From: Micromonospora sp. 15K316
GTDB lineage: Bacteria > Actinomycetota > Actinomycetes > Mycobacteriales > Micromonosporaceae
Direction: 5' to 3'
Length of the DNA: 64,000 nt
NCBI RefSeq assembly: GCF_004348525.1
Contig: NZ_SMKG01000006.1
Coordinates: 22,114 to 86,113 of the forward strand
In this document: one piece after another, positions 35,290 through 43,481 of the stretch
Layout: each line of letters starts with the position of its first letter
Numbering within the stretch: position 1 is the first letter of the stretch
Translations under genes and position numbers: made by a program
Notes under the pieces: generated by a model
What the model was told of the DNA's origin: nothing
Seen by the model: the letters and a program-made list of their open reading frames with translations, nothing else
Database searches by the model: none

Positions 35290-36351
35290 ATGCCTCCCGC
35301 GTCACCGAGCCGCCGGCAGTCGGTGCCACCGGAGTCCGGCTGGTCGCCACACGGATCCGGCTCCGCCGACACCACGGTGACGAACGCCGGCCCGCACCAC
35401 ATCGCGGCCCTGGTCTACGACGGCGTCACGCTGCTGGACCTCGCCGGTCCCGCGGAGGTGTTCAAGGAGGCGAACAGGTTCGGCGCCGACTACCGGATCG
35501 CGCTGCTGTCGCCGACCGGCGCGGACGTCGTGTCGAACCTCGGGGTCCGGATCGCGGTCGACGGCGCCGTCTCCCCGGAGGCCGCCTCCGACACGTTGCT
35601 GGTGGCCGGATCCGACCTCTATCCGCGCGCCCCTGTCCCCGGCTACCTGGCGGACGCGGCGCGGACCCCGGCGGCCGTGGCCGGTCGGATCGCGTCCATC
35701 TGCACCGGGGCGTTCGTCCTCGCCGCCGCCGGCCTCCTCGACGGCAAACGCGCCACCACGCACTGGCAGGTCACGCACGAGCTCGCCGCCCGGTGCCCGA
35801 CGTGCCGCGTCGAGCCCGACGCGATCTACGTCCGCGACGGCAGCACCTACACGTCGGCAGGGGTGACGGCCGGCATCGATCTGGCGCTCGCGCTGGTCGA
35901 GGAGGACCACGGCGCGGACCTGGCGCGCCACGTCGCCCGCGCGCTGGTGGTCTACATGCAGCGCGCGGGCGGCCAGTCCCAGTTCTCCGCGCCGTTGCAG
36001 GGGCCGCCGCCCCGCTCGCCGGCTCTCCGTAAGATCACCGACCGGGTGACGGCGGACCCCCGCGCGGACCACTCGCTCGGCGAACTCGCGAAACACCTCA
36101 ACGTCAGCACCCGGCACCTCACCCGGCTCTTCCAGGACGAGCTCTCCACGACACCGGCGCGCTACGTGGAGAACATCCGGTTCGACATGGCCAGGGCGCT
36201 GCTCGACCAGGGCCACACCGCGACGCAGGCCGCGACCCTCGCCGGATTCCCCAGCTACGAGAGCATGCGACGGGTCTTCGCCAGGAACCTGAAGATCAGC
36301 CCCGCCGCCTACCAGCGCCGGTTCAGCACGACCCGCCTGGTGAGCGCGTAG
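35290..36351 (+). CDS. GlxA/FtrA-type AraC regulator
   Basis: A transcription regulator of about 353 residues with a DJ-1/PfpI-like sensor domain (residues ~40-210) and a C-terminal AraC helix-turn-helix pair. Sensor: IAALVYDGVTLLDLAGPAEV, VRIASICTGAFVLAAAGLLD with its conserved Cys, and ATTHWQVTHELAARCP. DNA-binding: SLGELAKHLNVSTRHLTRLF and QDELSTTPARYVENIRFDMA, GFPSYESMRRVFARNL. The start is uncertain: ATG 35290 and GTG 35377 are both possible, and the conserved domain begins soon after the latter. The effector and targets are unknown. Confidence 0.9.
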   Translation: MPPASPSRRQSVPPESGWSPHGSGSADTTVTNAGPHHIAALVYDGVTLLDLAGPAEVFKEANRFGADYRIALLSPTGADVVSNLGVRIAVDGAVSPEAASDTLLVAGSDLYPRAPVPGYLADAARTPAAVAGRIASICTGAFVLAAAGLLDGKRATTHWQVTHELAARCPTCRVEPDAIYVRDGSTYTSAGVTAGIDLALALVEEDHGADLARHVARALVVYMQRAGGQSQFSAPLQGPPPRSPALRKITDRVTADPRADHSLGELAKHLNVSTRHLTRLFQDELSTTPARYVENIRFDMARALLDQGHTATQAATLAGFPSYESMRRVFARNLKISPAAYQRRFSTTRLVSA

Positions 36352-36450
36352 CGCGGGTTGTGGAGCCGGAGGCTGACGGCGGGGCTGGTGCTTCGGTGGT
36401 GCCGACGGCTCAGGGCGACGGAGAGTACGTGTTCGGGGTCGGGAAGTCGA

Positions 36451-37125
36451 TCAGGCGGAGGGCGGTCCGTTCTGCGCCCGGCTGATCAGATCGTGCAGTG
36501 GCTTGGTGCCGCTGCCGATCATCACCCCGGTGATGATCGCGTCGATCCAGACCGCCAGCCCGTTCCAGTCGGGCCCGGCCACCGCGTGCAGGACGTAGAA
36601 CCCGGTCGCGCTGGACGCCACGGTCGCCAGCCCGCTCGCGAGCCCCCACGCGACGATCGTGCGGTTCGCCCTCGCCCGCGCCACGGCCGTTCTCGCGGCG
36701 GCGACCGCCTCCGTCGAGACGTCGGCACGGTTGGTCGCGGCAGCCAACGTCCGCTCCGACGCGGCCTCGTCGCGGCGCCCCGGAAGCCACCGGGAGAACG
36801 GTTCCACGAGCCGTTCGAGCGCCGCGGCGAAGACCAGCAGGGTGAGGAAGACGGCCGTGGTGTCGGACGGTTCGATCTTCGCCGGGTTGGCGCCGCTGCT
36901 CCAGACCGTCCAGGCGACGAAGCCACCGGCGGCCAGCAGTCCGAACGCGGCGACCACCGCACCGGGCCCGGCCTGCTGCGACGCGACCGCCTCGCCGGTG
37001 ACGGTCGGATCGGCCGTCGACTGTGGATCGCCCTCACTCAGCGTGTCGGACCCGGCGGCATTCGCGTTCACCCCCGACGCGGCGGCCCGGCCCTGCGTCG
37101 TGGCCGGATCACTGGTCTCGGACAT
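36451..37125 (-). CDS. membrane protein, hypothetical
   Basis: A 224-residue protein with four hydrophobic segments: VVAAFGLLAAGGFVAWTVWS, TAVFLTLLVFAAALERLVEP, IVAWGLASGLATVASSATGF and WIDAIITGVMIGSGTKPLHD. The first 45 residues are polar and Gly/Ala/Asp-rich, so cytosolic and disordered. The GSGTKPLHDLI ending resembles a family of four-helix membrane proteins of unknown role. ATG 37125 is used; an upstream start at 37194 is less likely. Confidence 0.7.
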   Translation of the reverse strand: MSETSDPATTQGRAAASGVNANAAGSDTLSEGDPQSTADPTVTGEAVASQQAGPGAVVAAFGLLAAGGFVAWTVWSSGANPAKIEPSDTTAVFLTLLVFAAALERLVEPFSRWLPGRRDEAASERTLAAATNRADVSTEAVAAARTAVARARANRTIVAWGLASGLATVASSATGFYVLHAVAGPDWNGLAVWIDAIITGVMIGSGTKPLHDLISRAQNGPPSA

Positions 37126-37520
37126 TTGTTGGATCAAGATTTCCGACCACCCTCTCGACTGTCGTGCCCGCCGGAACCGCAGCAGTTCCGCCATTCCTGG
37201 CTGCCCGTTCGCGCACGCGCACCGACAGCGGCTGATGCGGGAGGCTACGTCACGACAGTGGACGCATCAATGCCCGTCGTGCCGGCCGGACCGCGCCGTC
37301 GGACCTCTCTCGACGACCGCTCCGGTGAGCAGCGGGAACGGTGGATGGCGTGGGATGAGAGATGAAGCACAGTGGACGAATTGAACTGACGGTTCAGCCA
37401 TTGTCGATCTCGCCGGAAGCGGAGAGTGAGGGCGTCGACGCGGTCTCGTCCTGCTCATTGTCGTAGGCGGCGTTCCGTCCTGCGCGGCATCGCCCGTCGC
37501 CCCGACTGTCACAGGTCGGT
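37126..37520. other. intergenic, nothing recognised
   Basis: About 395 bases between the divergent membrane protein and DUF6891 genes. The start of the second gene has no strong ribosome site nearby other than the GTGTGAGG run. No other feature is seen. Confidence 0.4.
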
Positions 37521-38209
37521 GTGAGGATCGTCGCCGTGACTAGATGGATCTACAACGATCGTCCCGAGGGCGTCGGGTTCCTGACCGAGCGGATCGCGGA
37601 GCCGGGTCGTGGGGAGATCGACGGCGAGATCTGGAACTGGGTCGTGCGTGGCGAGGACGACGCCGACGAGTTCGTGGAGTACTTCGACGACGACGAGCAG
37701 CGCCACGACGCCACCGACGAGGAGCTTCGCGCGGCGTGCGAGCAGGCGGTGGCGGTCCGGCGGGAGCAGCAACGCGCGTGGGGCGAGGTGCGCGCCAACC
37801 TCACCGCGGCCTTCGCCGAGCTCAACGAGCTGGGCGTCCTGGCCAGGGAGAACTTCAGCTGCTGTGGCACCTGCGCGGCAACCGAGATCCACGACGAGCG
37901 GGACGACTCCCGGCATTGGCACGGATACCTCTGGTACCACCAGCAGGACACGGAGTCGCTGATCGCGAGCAAGGACGGTGAGGTCTACCTCGGTTACGGC
38001 GCCTACCCGACGCCGGACTTCGACGAGGCCGCCTACGCCGCCCTGCCCGAGGCCGAACAGCAGGCGCGCTACCAGGCCGACCTGGAACGGAGCTGGACGA
38101 GATCGCCTTCCCGGTGCTGCGCCGGCACGGCATGCGGGTGGAGTGGAGCCGCAACCAGTCCAAACGGATCCGGGTCACCGGCGCCCAGTGGTACGCGCCC
38201 CTGAGCTGA
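37521..38209 (+). CDS. DUF6891-like protein, frameshifted near its end
   Basis: A soluble protein of about 229 residues matching the DUF6891 family, with a metal- or ligand-binding-looking motif NFSCCGTCAATEIHDE and HGYLWYHQQDTESL. Near 38088 one G is missing relative to the expected reading: past this point the +1 shift gives ELDEIAFPVLRRHGMRVEW, RNQSKRIRVTGAQWYAP and a stop at 38207-38209, which is the usual family end. The printed frame instead ends in nonsense at 38204. The gene is intact but for one base, or the base is miscalled. Function unknown. Confidence 0.75.
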
Positions 38210-38306
38210 GCTCCGTCGTCCCTCGTCTGCCCGTGCCGGCGTCCGGGGCCCGGAGGCGCGCCCCGGAGGCGGGAGCGGGTGCCGGTCGAGCCCCGGCGGC
38301 GGACGC

Positions 38307-38339
38307 GGTGGGGGCCAGGCCGGTGGCCTGACCCCCACC
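38307..38339. terminator. bidirectional hairpin terminator
   Basis: GGTGGGGGCCAGGCC pairs with GGCCTGACCCCCACC (one mismatch in 15 bp) across a GGT loop, between the convergent DUF6891 and PhoX genes. Confidence 0.8.
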
Positions 38340-38356
38340 CGGTCGGTCCGGCCCGG

Positions 38357-39811
38357 TCAGCCCAGGTACTTCTCCCAGGGACCGGTGATGGCCAGGGTGA
38401 GGCCGGGGTCCTGCATGTTGACGAAGAGCACCTTGCCGTCGGCGCTGAAGGTCGGCCCGCAGAACTCGGAGTCGTTGAGCTGGTTGCGGGCGATCGCGTA
38501 CGTCGGGCCGCCGGGGATCGCGCTGAGCACGTGCGACGCGCCCGAGCCGTCCTCGGCGAGCACGAGGCTTCCCCACGGCGTGACGGTCACGTTGTCCGGC
38601 CCGTCGAAGGTGAGGTCGTTGTACTTGACCGCCGTACCCTCCTCGGACTGGGTCTGGTGCGGGAAGTACGTGACCAGCTGGATGGTCTGGGCCTTGTAGT
38701 CGTAGAACCAGACCATGCCGTCGTGCGGGGCGGCGTCCGCCGGGAGGTCGCCCTCGTCCCAGGCGTAGGAGTTGACCACGTAGACGCCCTCGTCGGTGCC
38801 CCACACGCCCTCGAACTTGCGCCCGCGGGTGACCTGGCCGTCGGCGAACTGCTCACGCACCGGCTTCGTCCGCGCGTCGCGCTCGGGCACCGGAATCCAC
38901 CGTACGGGGAACGGGCGGCCCAGCTGGGCGGAGGTCAGGTAGGCGACGTCCGGCAGCACCGATCCGTCGTCCATGATGATCTGCATCGCGGCGAGGACGC
39001 CGGCGTTCGGGGCGAGCCGGGGGAGCACACCCGGGCCGAGCCGGACGCCCTGCGGCGCGGTCCAGCGGTAGAAGAGGCCGTTGGGGCCGTCGGCGTCCTC
39101 GGAGAGGTAGACCTTGGTCCGGTCCTTGTCGATGGCCAGGGCCTCGTGGGAGTAGCGGCCCAGGCACTTGATCGGCGTCGGGTCCGCGCCGCCGTCGGCC
39201 CGGACCTCGAAGACGTAGCCGTGGTCCTTCTGGAAGACGCCCGACCGGCCGTCCTCGTTCCACGTGTCGCCGGCCCGGTCCTCGGTCTCCTCGCAGGTGA
39301 GCCAGGTCCCCCACGGGGTCGGCCCGCCGGCGCAGTTGGCGACGGTGCCGGAGAGGGCGACGAACTCACCGAGGTTCCGGCCCGCGCGGTCGGTCTTGAT
39401 CACGGTGCAACCGCCGGCGTCGACGGCGCCGGCGTCGTAGACGGTGCCCTTCACGTGCGGTACGCCGAACTCGCCGCCCGGGTCGATCTCGTGGTTCTGG
39501 ATCAGCGTGTAGCGGCCGTGGCCGGCGTCGTAGACGGCCATGCCGTCGTGGGAGGACGGGGTCACGCCCTGGCCGCGGTCGAGGCGGGTGACGCCGGTCC
39601 GGGTCACGATCGTGTAGTCGAAGCCCTTCGGCAGCGCCAGGATGCCGTCGGGGTCGTCCACGAGCGGCGGGAAGGGCACATGGCCGGCGCCGGCCGGCGG
39701 GCGGGGACGACCCGGGTGGGCCTGAGCCAGGGACGGGAAGGCACCGGCGACGGCGATGCCCACGCCGGCGGCGGCACCTCCGGCGAGGAAGGTACGACGA
39801 GAGGAAGGCAC
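38357..39811 (-). CDS. PhoX-family alkaline phosphatase, Tat-exported
   Basis: A 484-residue PhoX/DUF839 protein, calcium- and iron-dependent enzymes that release phosphate from esters outside the cell. The N-terminus carries a twin-arginine signal, SSRRTFLAGGAAAGVGIAVA. The mature part has VTPSSHDGMAVYDAGHGRYT, NHEIDPGGEFG, GGPTPWGTWLTCEETEDRAG and LGRYSHEALAIDKDRTKVYL, all typical of the family; the Cys residue coordinating iron falls in TCEET. GTG 39811 gives a Tat signal of normal length and follows GATCCAAGTGCC, not a strong site. Phosphate limitation control would be expected but no PHO box is certain. Confidence 0.9.
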   Translation of the reverse strand: MPSSRRTFLAGGAAAGVGIAVAGAFPSLAQAHPGRPRPPAGAGHVPFPPLVDDPDGILALPKGFDYTIVTRTGVTRLDRGQGVTPSSHDGMAVYDAGHGRYTLIQNHEIDPGGEFGVPHVKGTVYDAGAVDAGGCTVIKTDRAGRNLGEFVALSGTVANCAGGPTPWGTWLTCEETEDRAGDTWNEDGRSGVFQKDHGYVFEVRADGGADPTPIKCLGRYSHEALAIDKDRTKVYLSEDADGPNGLFYRWTAPQGVRLGPGVLPRLAPNAGVLAAMQIIMDDGSVLPDVAYLTSAQLGRPFPVRWIPVPERDARTKPVREQFADGQVTRGRKFEGVWGTDEGVYVVNSYAWDEGDLPADAAPHDGMVWFYDYKAQTIQLVTYFPHQTQSEEGTAVKYNDLTFDGPDNVTVTPWGSLVLAEDGSGASHVLSAIPGGPTYAIARNQLNDSEFCGPTFSADGKVLFVNMQDPGLTLAITGPWEKYLG

Positions 39812-40079
39812 TTGGATCAGCTCCTGGTCATGACAGTTGCGACGCCTTGCAGCCAACTCCTGCGGGCAGACGCCGACACGTCACTCAAGGGGGCACTCGG
39901 TGACAACGGGGTGAAGAATCAGGGCTGCCCACGCATCGTCCAGGCGGCGGCGCTCGCCGACGGCGGCCGCCGCGCGGTGTGCTGCGGGGGTGGGAGATGC
40001 GGGATCGCGACCCGGAGGGCGGGCTGCTGATCGGCGCCACCGCCCTGGCCCCGGCGGTGACCAGTAACGGGACGACCGG

Positions 40080-40487
40080 TCAGGGCTGCGGGTGGAGGTC
40101 CCCGAGGAGCTTCTCGACACGGGCGCGGATGTCGTCGCGCACCTGGCGGACGACGTCGATGGGTTGGCCGGCCGGATCGGTAAGTTTCCAGTCCTCGTAG
40201 CGTTTGCCGGGGAAGACCGGGCAGGCGTCGCCGCAGCCCATGGTGACGATGACGTCGCTGGCTTCGGCGGCGTCCCAGGTGAGGCGGACCGGGCTCTGGC
40301 CGGTGAGATCGATGCCGACCTCCCGCATGGCGTCGACGGCGACGGGGTTGACCCGATCGGCGGGTTCACTGCCCGCGGAGCGGACTTCGACGCTGTCGCC
40401 GGCGAGGTGCCGGAGCCAGGCGGCGGCCATCTGGGAGCGGCCGGCGTTGTGGACGCAGACGAACAGGACGCTGGGCTTGTCGCTCAT
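40080..40487 (-). CDS. arsC: arsenate reductase ArsC (low-MW phosphatase type)
   Basis: A 135-residue arsenate reductase of the low-molecular-weight phosphatase fold. The P-loop VCVHNAGRSQMAAAW (CX5R) starts at residue 11, and the actinobacterial TMGCGDACPVFPGKRYEDW motif carries the extra cysteines. It converts arsenate to arsenite, probably with mycothiol as electron source. Its ATG overlaps the end of the aquaporin gene, and both are downstream of arsR in one minus-strand operon. Confidence 0.93.
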   Translation of the reverse strand: MSDKPSVLFVCVHNAGRSQMAAAWLRHLAGDSVEVRSAGSEPADRVNPVAVDAMREVGIDLTGQSPVRLTWDAAEASDVIVTMGCGDACPVFPGKRYEDWKLTDPAGQPIDVVRQVRDDIRARVEKLLGDLHPQP

Positions 40488-41221
40488 CGCGCTTCGGCCT
40501 CCTGGCTGAGTGGGGGTACGAGTACGGCGCCGGCGGCGCGCCCGGCGTGCGGGTACCAGGCGGCGAGGGCGGCGACGGCCACCAGGCCGCCGACGAGCTG
40601 GGCGGCCACGAAGCCGGGGACCGATACAGGGGCGATGCCGGCGAAGGTGTCGGTGAAGGCCCGGCCGACGGTGACCGCGGGGTTGGCGAACGAGGTCGAC
40701 GAGGTGAACCAGTAGGCCGCGCCGATGTAGGCGCCCACGGCGGCGGGGGCGGCCGAGGTCCGGCCGGTGCGGGCGAGGGAGAAGATCAGGACGACCAGGC
40801 CGGCGGTGGCGACGACCTCGGCCAGCCAAAGGTTTCCGCCCGTGCGGTCGGTCTTCGACAAGGCGACGGCGGGCAGGTCGAACATCAGGTTCGCCAGCAG
40901 GGATCCGGTGATCGCGCCGGCTGTCTGCGCGGCGGCGTACGCGGCGAGGTGCGAGCCGGTGAGGCCGGTGCCGGTACGTCGGCCGAACCACCAGTCGACG
41001 GCGGACACGACAGGGTTGAGGTGCGCGCCGGACACCGGCCCGAACGTCAGGATCAGCGCGCCCAGCGCGAACGTGGTGGCGATCGCGTTCTCCAGGAGCT
41101 GGAGTCCGACGTCGCCGGGGGAGAGCCGCGCCGCGGCGATGCCGGACCCCACGACAGCGGCGACCAGGAACGCGGTGCCGGCGAACTCGGCCGAGGCGCG
41201 CCGGGCGAGGGTGAGGCTCAC
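40484..41221 (-). CDS. aquaglyceroporin-like arsenite channel (AqpS type)
   Basis: A 245-residue MIP/aquaporin-family membrane channel with six helices. The two half-helix motifs are VSGAHLNPVVSAVDWW (NPV in place of NPA) and SFANPAVTVGRAF. Its place inside the ars operon, in the position taken by acr3 or arsB elsewhere, points to downhill arsenite release, as described for AqpS. The GTG start overlaps the arsR stop codon by four bases, and its own stop overlaps arsC, so translation is coupled. Confidence 0.9.
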   Translation of the reverse strand: MSLTLARRASAEFAGTAFLVAAVVGSGIAAARLSPGDVGLQLLENAIATTFALGALILTFGPVSGAHLNPVVSAVDWWFGRRTGTGLTGSHLAAYAAAQTAGAITGSLLANLMFDLPAVALSKTDRTGGNLWLAEVVATAGLVVLIFSLARTGRTSAAPAAVGAYIGAAYWFTSSTSFANPAVTVGRAFTDTFAGIAPVSVPGFVAAQLVGGLVAVAALAAWYPHAGRAAGAVLVPPLSQEAEAR

Positions 41222-41589
41222 CGGGCCGCGCGGGTCGCCGTGTCGGGCAGGTCGAGCAGCGCGCCGAGCCGGCGGAACGCTTCGGGGCGGACCGCGTACC
41301 ACACCCAGGTGCCGCGCCGTTCGGAGTCGACCAGGCCGGCCTCGCGCAGCACCTTGAGGTGGTGCGAGATGGTCGGCCCGGACAGGTCGAACGCCGGAGT
41401 CAGGTCGCAGACGCAGATCTCCGGCACCGAGGCGATCATCGACATCAACCGCAGCCGGACCGGGTCGCCGAGGGCTTTGAACATCGGCGCGACCACCGCG
41501 GCCTGGTCGGCATCGAGCGCGCGGACCGCCAGCGGGGCGCAGCAGCCGGCCGTTTGGAGGTCCACGACCGGCAGGGTTTGTTTTGACAT
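41218..41589 (-). CDS. arsR: ArsR-type arsenic repressor
   Basis: A 123-residue winged-helix repressor of the ArsR/SmtB family. DNA-binding part: MFKALGDPVRLRLMSMIASV, DLSGPTISHHLKVLREAGLV, RRGTWVWYAVRPEAF. The arsenic-binding motif EICVCDLT (CxC) lies in the recognition-helix region; a second pair (GCCAPL) is at the N-terminus. Arsenite release from the DNA would switch on both this operon and the divergent arsI gene through the palindrome just upstream. Confidence 0.93.
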   Translation of the reverse strand: MSKQTLPVVDLQTAGCCAPLAVRALDADQAAVVAPMFKALGDPVRLRLMSMIASVPEICVCDLTPAFDLSGPTISHHLKVLREAGLVDSERRGTWVWYAVRPEAFRRLGALLDLPDTATRAAR

Positions 41590-41598
41590 TTTTCTAGC

Positions 41599-41612
41599 TT
41601 GACAGAAGTCAA
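41599..41612. promoter_or_regulatory. ArsR operator
   Basis: TTGAC-AGAA-GTCAA, a perfect inverted repeat with 5-bp arms ten bases upstream of the arsR start, also in the region of the divergent arsI promoter. TTGAC can serve as the -35 element. Confidence 0.7.
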
Positions 41613-41733
41613 AACAGAGGGCAACGTGGGGGCTGATTCGAAAATCATCTAGACAGGTGGGGGGCGGGCCGGGCCACGGGCCGCTGCTGCGCGATCCCTC
41701 CGTCCGTTGCCCCGCCACCAGCAGGAGGTTCAC

Positions 41734-42210
41734 ATGTCCCGCTTCCAGCTCGCCCTGCGCGTGTCCGACCTTGACAGCTCGGTCGCCTTCTACACGAAGC
41801 TCTTCGGCGTCGAGCCGGCGAAGCGTCGCCCCGGCTACGCCAACTTCGCCGTGGCGAACCCGCCGCTGAAGCTCGTGCTCATCGAGGGCGAGGCCGACCA
41901 GCCCACCGTGCTGGACCACCTGGGCGTCGAGGTGTTCAGCACCGACGACGTCGACGCCGCCGCCAGCCGCCTCACCGACTCCGGCCTCATCACCCTGGAG
42001 GAGAGCGACACCGCATGCTGCTACGCGCTCCAGGACAAGGTCTGGGTACGCGGCCCCGGCAACGAGCCCTGGGAGGTCTACACCGTCAAGGCCGACGCCG
42101 ACACCCTCACCAAAACGGGCGATGACGGTGCGTGCCGCTGCGGCGAACCGAACGACGCCGACGCGGCGAAGGCGACGGCGGCCGGCGGAACCGGAACGCG
42201 CTGCTGCTGA
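41734..42210 (+). CDS. arsI: ArsI/CadI-like glyoxalase-fold protein
   Basis: A 158-residue vicinal-oxygen-chelate protein of the ArsI/CadI family. ArsI is an iron-dependent C-As lyase that detoxifies methylarsenite; CadI proteins are cadmium-induced relatives. Seen are FQLALRVSDLDSSVAFYTKL, HLGVEVFSTDDVDAA and DTACCYALQDKVWVRGP with the vicinal cysteine pair that binds trivalent As. The C-terminus adds CRCGEPND and a final CC, extra metal thiols. GCAGGAGG precedes ATG 41734. It is divergent from the arsR operon. Confidence 0.9.
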   Translation: MSRFQLALRVSDLDSSVAFYTKLFGVEPAKRRPGYANFAVANPPLKLVLIEGEADQPTVLDHLGVEVFSTDDVDAAASRLTDSGLITLEESDTACCYALQDKVWVRGPGNEPWEVYTVKADADTLTKTGDDGACRCGEPNDADAAKATAAGGTGTRCC

Positions 42211-42385
42211 ACGGGCGAGGCGCGCGCCTGACGGCGAACGGGCCCCCAGGCGCGCACCTCATCGCTGCCGCCGCGAGGTCCGCTGGCCCGAGTTTCCATC
42301 CGACCACGGCGCCTCGGGCCGGCGGGCACGGCTTCTCGGCATCCAGCTACGACTACCGCAGCCCCTTCCAGCGACTCTCCCGGCG

Positions 42386-43054
42386 TCAGACGATGGTGAG
42401 CAACGCGTCGAGCGGACGCGGCAGGCGATCGCGGGCGACCGCCGCCTCGACGAGCAGGCGGGCATACCGCTGGTTGCGGCGGGAGCTGCTGCGCAGGAAC
42501 CGCCACAGCTGCGCCTCGGGCCTGCGGCCACGCCAGGCGGGCTGGCTCTGGAACGAGCGGAACGACCGGAGGTCGCCGTGCGAGTCGAAGAGCGCTTCGA
42601 CCTCTGCGGCACCCAGGGCACGGATCAGCTCGTCCTCCAGGTCCTTGACGCAGACGTGGAACCCCAGACGCTCCATCTCGCCGCGGGTACGGGGTGCGCC
42701 GACCCGGGCGGCCTCCAGCCCGCGCCGGAACACGATCTCCTCACGTACGTCGCACAGGCCGGCGCGTCGCACCTCCGGACCCAACGGGGCCAACCTGGTC
42801 AGGAAGTGGCCGATCGCATGGGCCCCGCCGATCGGCACGATCACCACCCGCTCCGCCTCGAGATCCCGGCCCCGGCCGACGGCGGCCGTCTCCAGCGCGA
42901 CCTGGTCGCTGATGCCCTCGACGAGCACCACGGCCGCGGCGGTCTCGACCTTCGCCAGCGCACGGGCCGTCGCCCGGATCGAGGCGGCATTACCGCCCAG
43001 GCGGCCATCGAGCGCGTCGGCGGGGGAGGTGTCAGCCGGTCGGAGCGTGGCCAT
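42386..43054 (-). CDS. orphan TOPRIM-domain protein (OLD-like)
   Basis: A 222-residue protein centred on a TOPRIM fold: AAVVLVEGISDQVALETAAV holds the conserved Glu, and RAGLCDVREEIVFRRGLEAA the DxR-like acid pair. OLD-family nucleases combine such a domain with an ATPase; none is present here. ATG 43054 follows GCCACGGCC-type sequence, so the start is uncertain and another at 43066 is possible. It overlaps the end of the decayed ferritin-like gene behind it. Known roles of TOPRIM nucleases include phage defence, but nothing else here supports that. Confidence 0.8.
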   Translation of the reverse strand: MATLRPADTSPADALDGRLGGNAASIRATARALAKVETAAAVVLVEGISDQVALETAAVGRGRDLEAERVVIVPIGGAHAIGHFLTRLAPLGPEVRRAGLCDVREEIVFRRGLEAARVGAPRTRGEMERLGFHVCVKDLEDELIRALGAAEVEALFDSHGDLRSFRSFQSQPAWRGRRPEAQLWRFLRSSSRRNQRYARLLVEAAVARDRLPRPLDALLTIV

Positions 43055-43080
43055 GGCCGCAATCATCGATGATGCGCCGC

Positions 43081-43440
43081 CCGACCGACCAGGGATTTAG
43101 CCACGGCTCTCCAGGATGGGAGAGCCACGTCGCGTGGCCGGGGTCGGCGACGGTCCCGGCGACGCGGGCCAGCCAGTGCAGGTCGACGTGGCGGGCCTCG
43201 TCGCGGGCGGCGAGCCGGGTGACGTCCGCGGTGACCCGGTCCGGCGCGTGGCGATGCGGGAACTGGAGCAGGCGAGCAGGGCCCGCCGGCTGAAGATCTC
43301 CACGTGCGGCGTCTCGTCCGCGGCCTGTGCCGCGAGTTGCTGCATGACCTCCCGGAAGTGTGGATGCAACCGGGACAACAGTCGGGCCGGGATCACCAAC
43401 GCCGCCTGCTCGTTCTCCGCCAGGTACGTCATCACCTGGA
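43081..43440 (-). pseudogene. ferritin-like di-iron protein remnant
   Basis: Two pieces of a ferritin-like di-iron oxygenase are seen on this strand. The first, MTYLAENEQAALVIPARLLS, HFREVMQQLAAQAADETPHV and EIFSRRALL, is in one frame; the second, DVTRLAARDEARHVDLHWLA with an EARH metal motif, is in another. The middle is missing and the frame is broken, so the gene is a deletion pseudogene. Confidence 0.6.
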
Positions 43441-43481
43441 CGACGGCGGCCGGCGCCGGGGCGGAGCGCCGGCCCGGTGAG

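Noticed and set aside
35302..36216. 304-codon open frame opposite the GlxA-type gene
   Set aside because: Shadow of the regulator; the plus-strand reading has clear DJ-1 and AraC motifs.
42386..43440. Phage defence island
   Set aside because: A lone TOPRIM protein and a ferritin-like pseudogene do not make a recognisable defence system.
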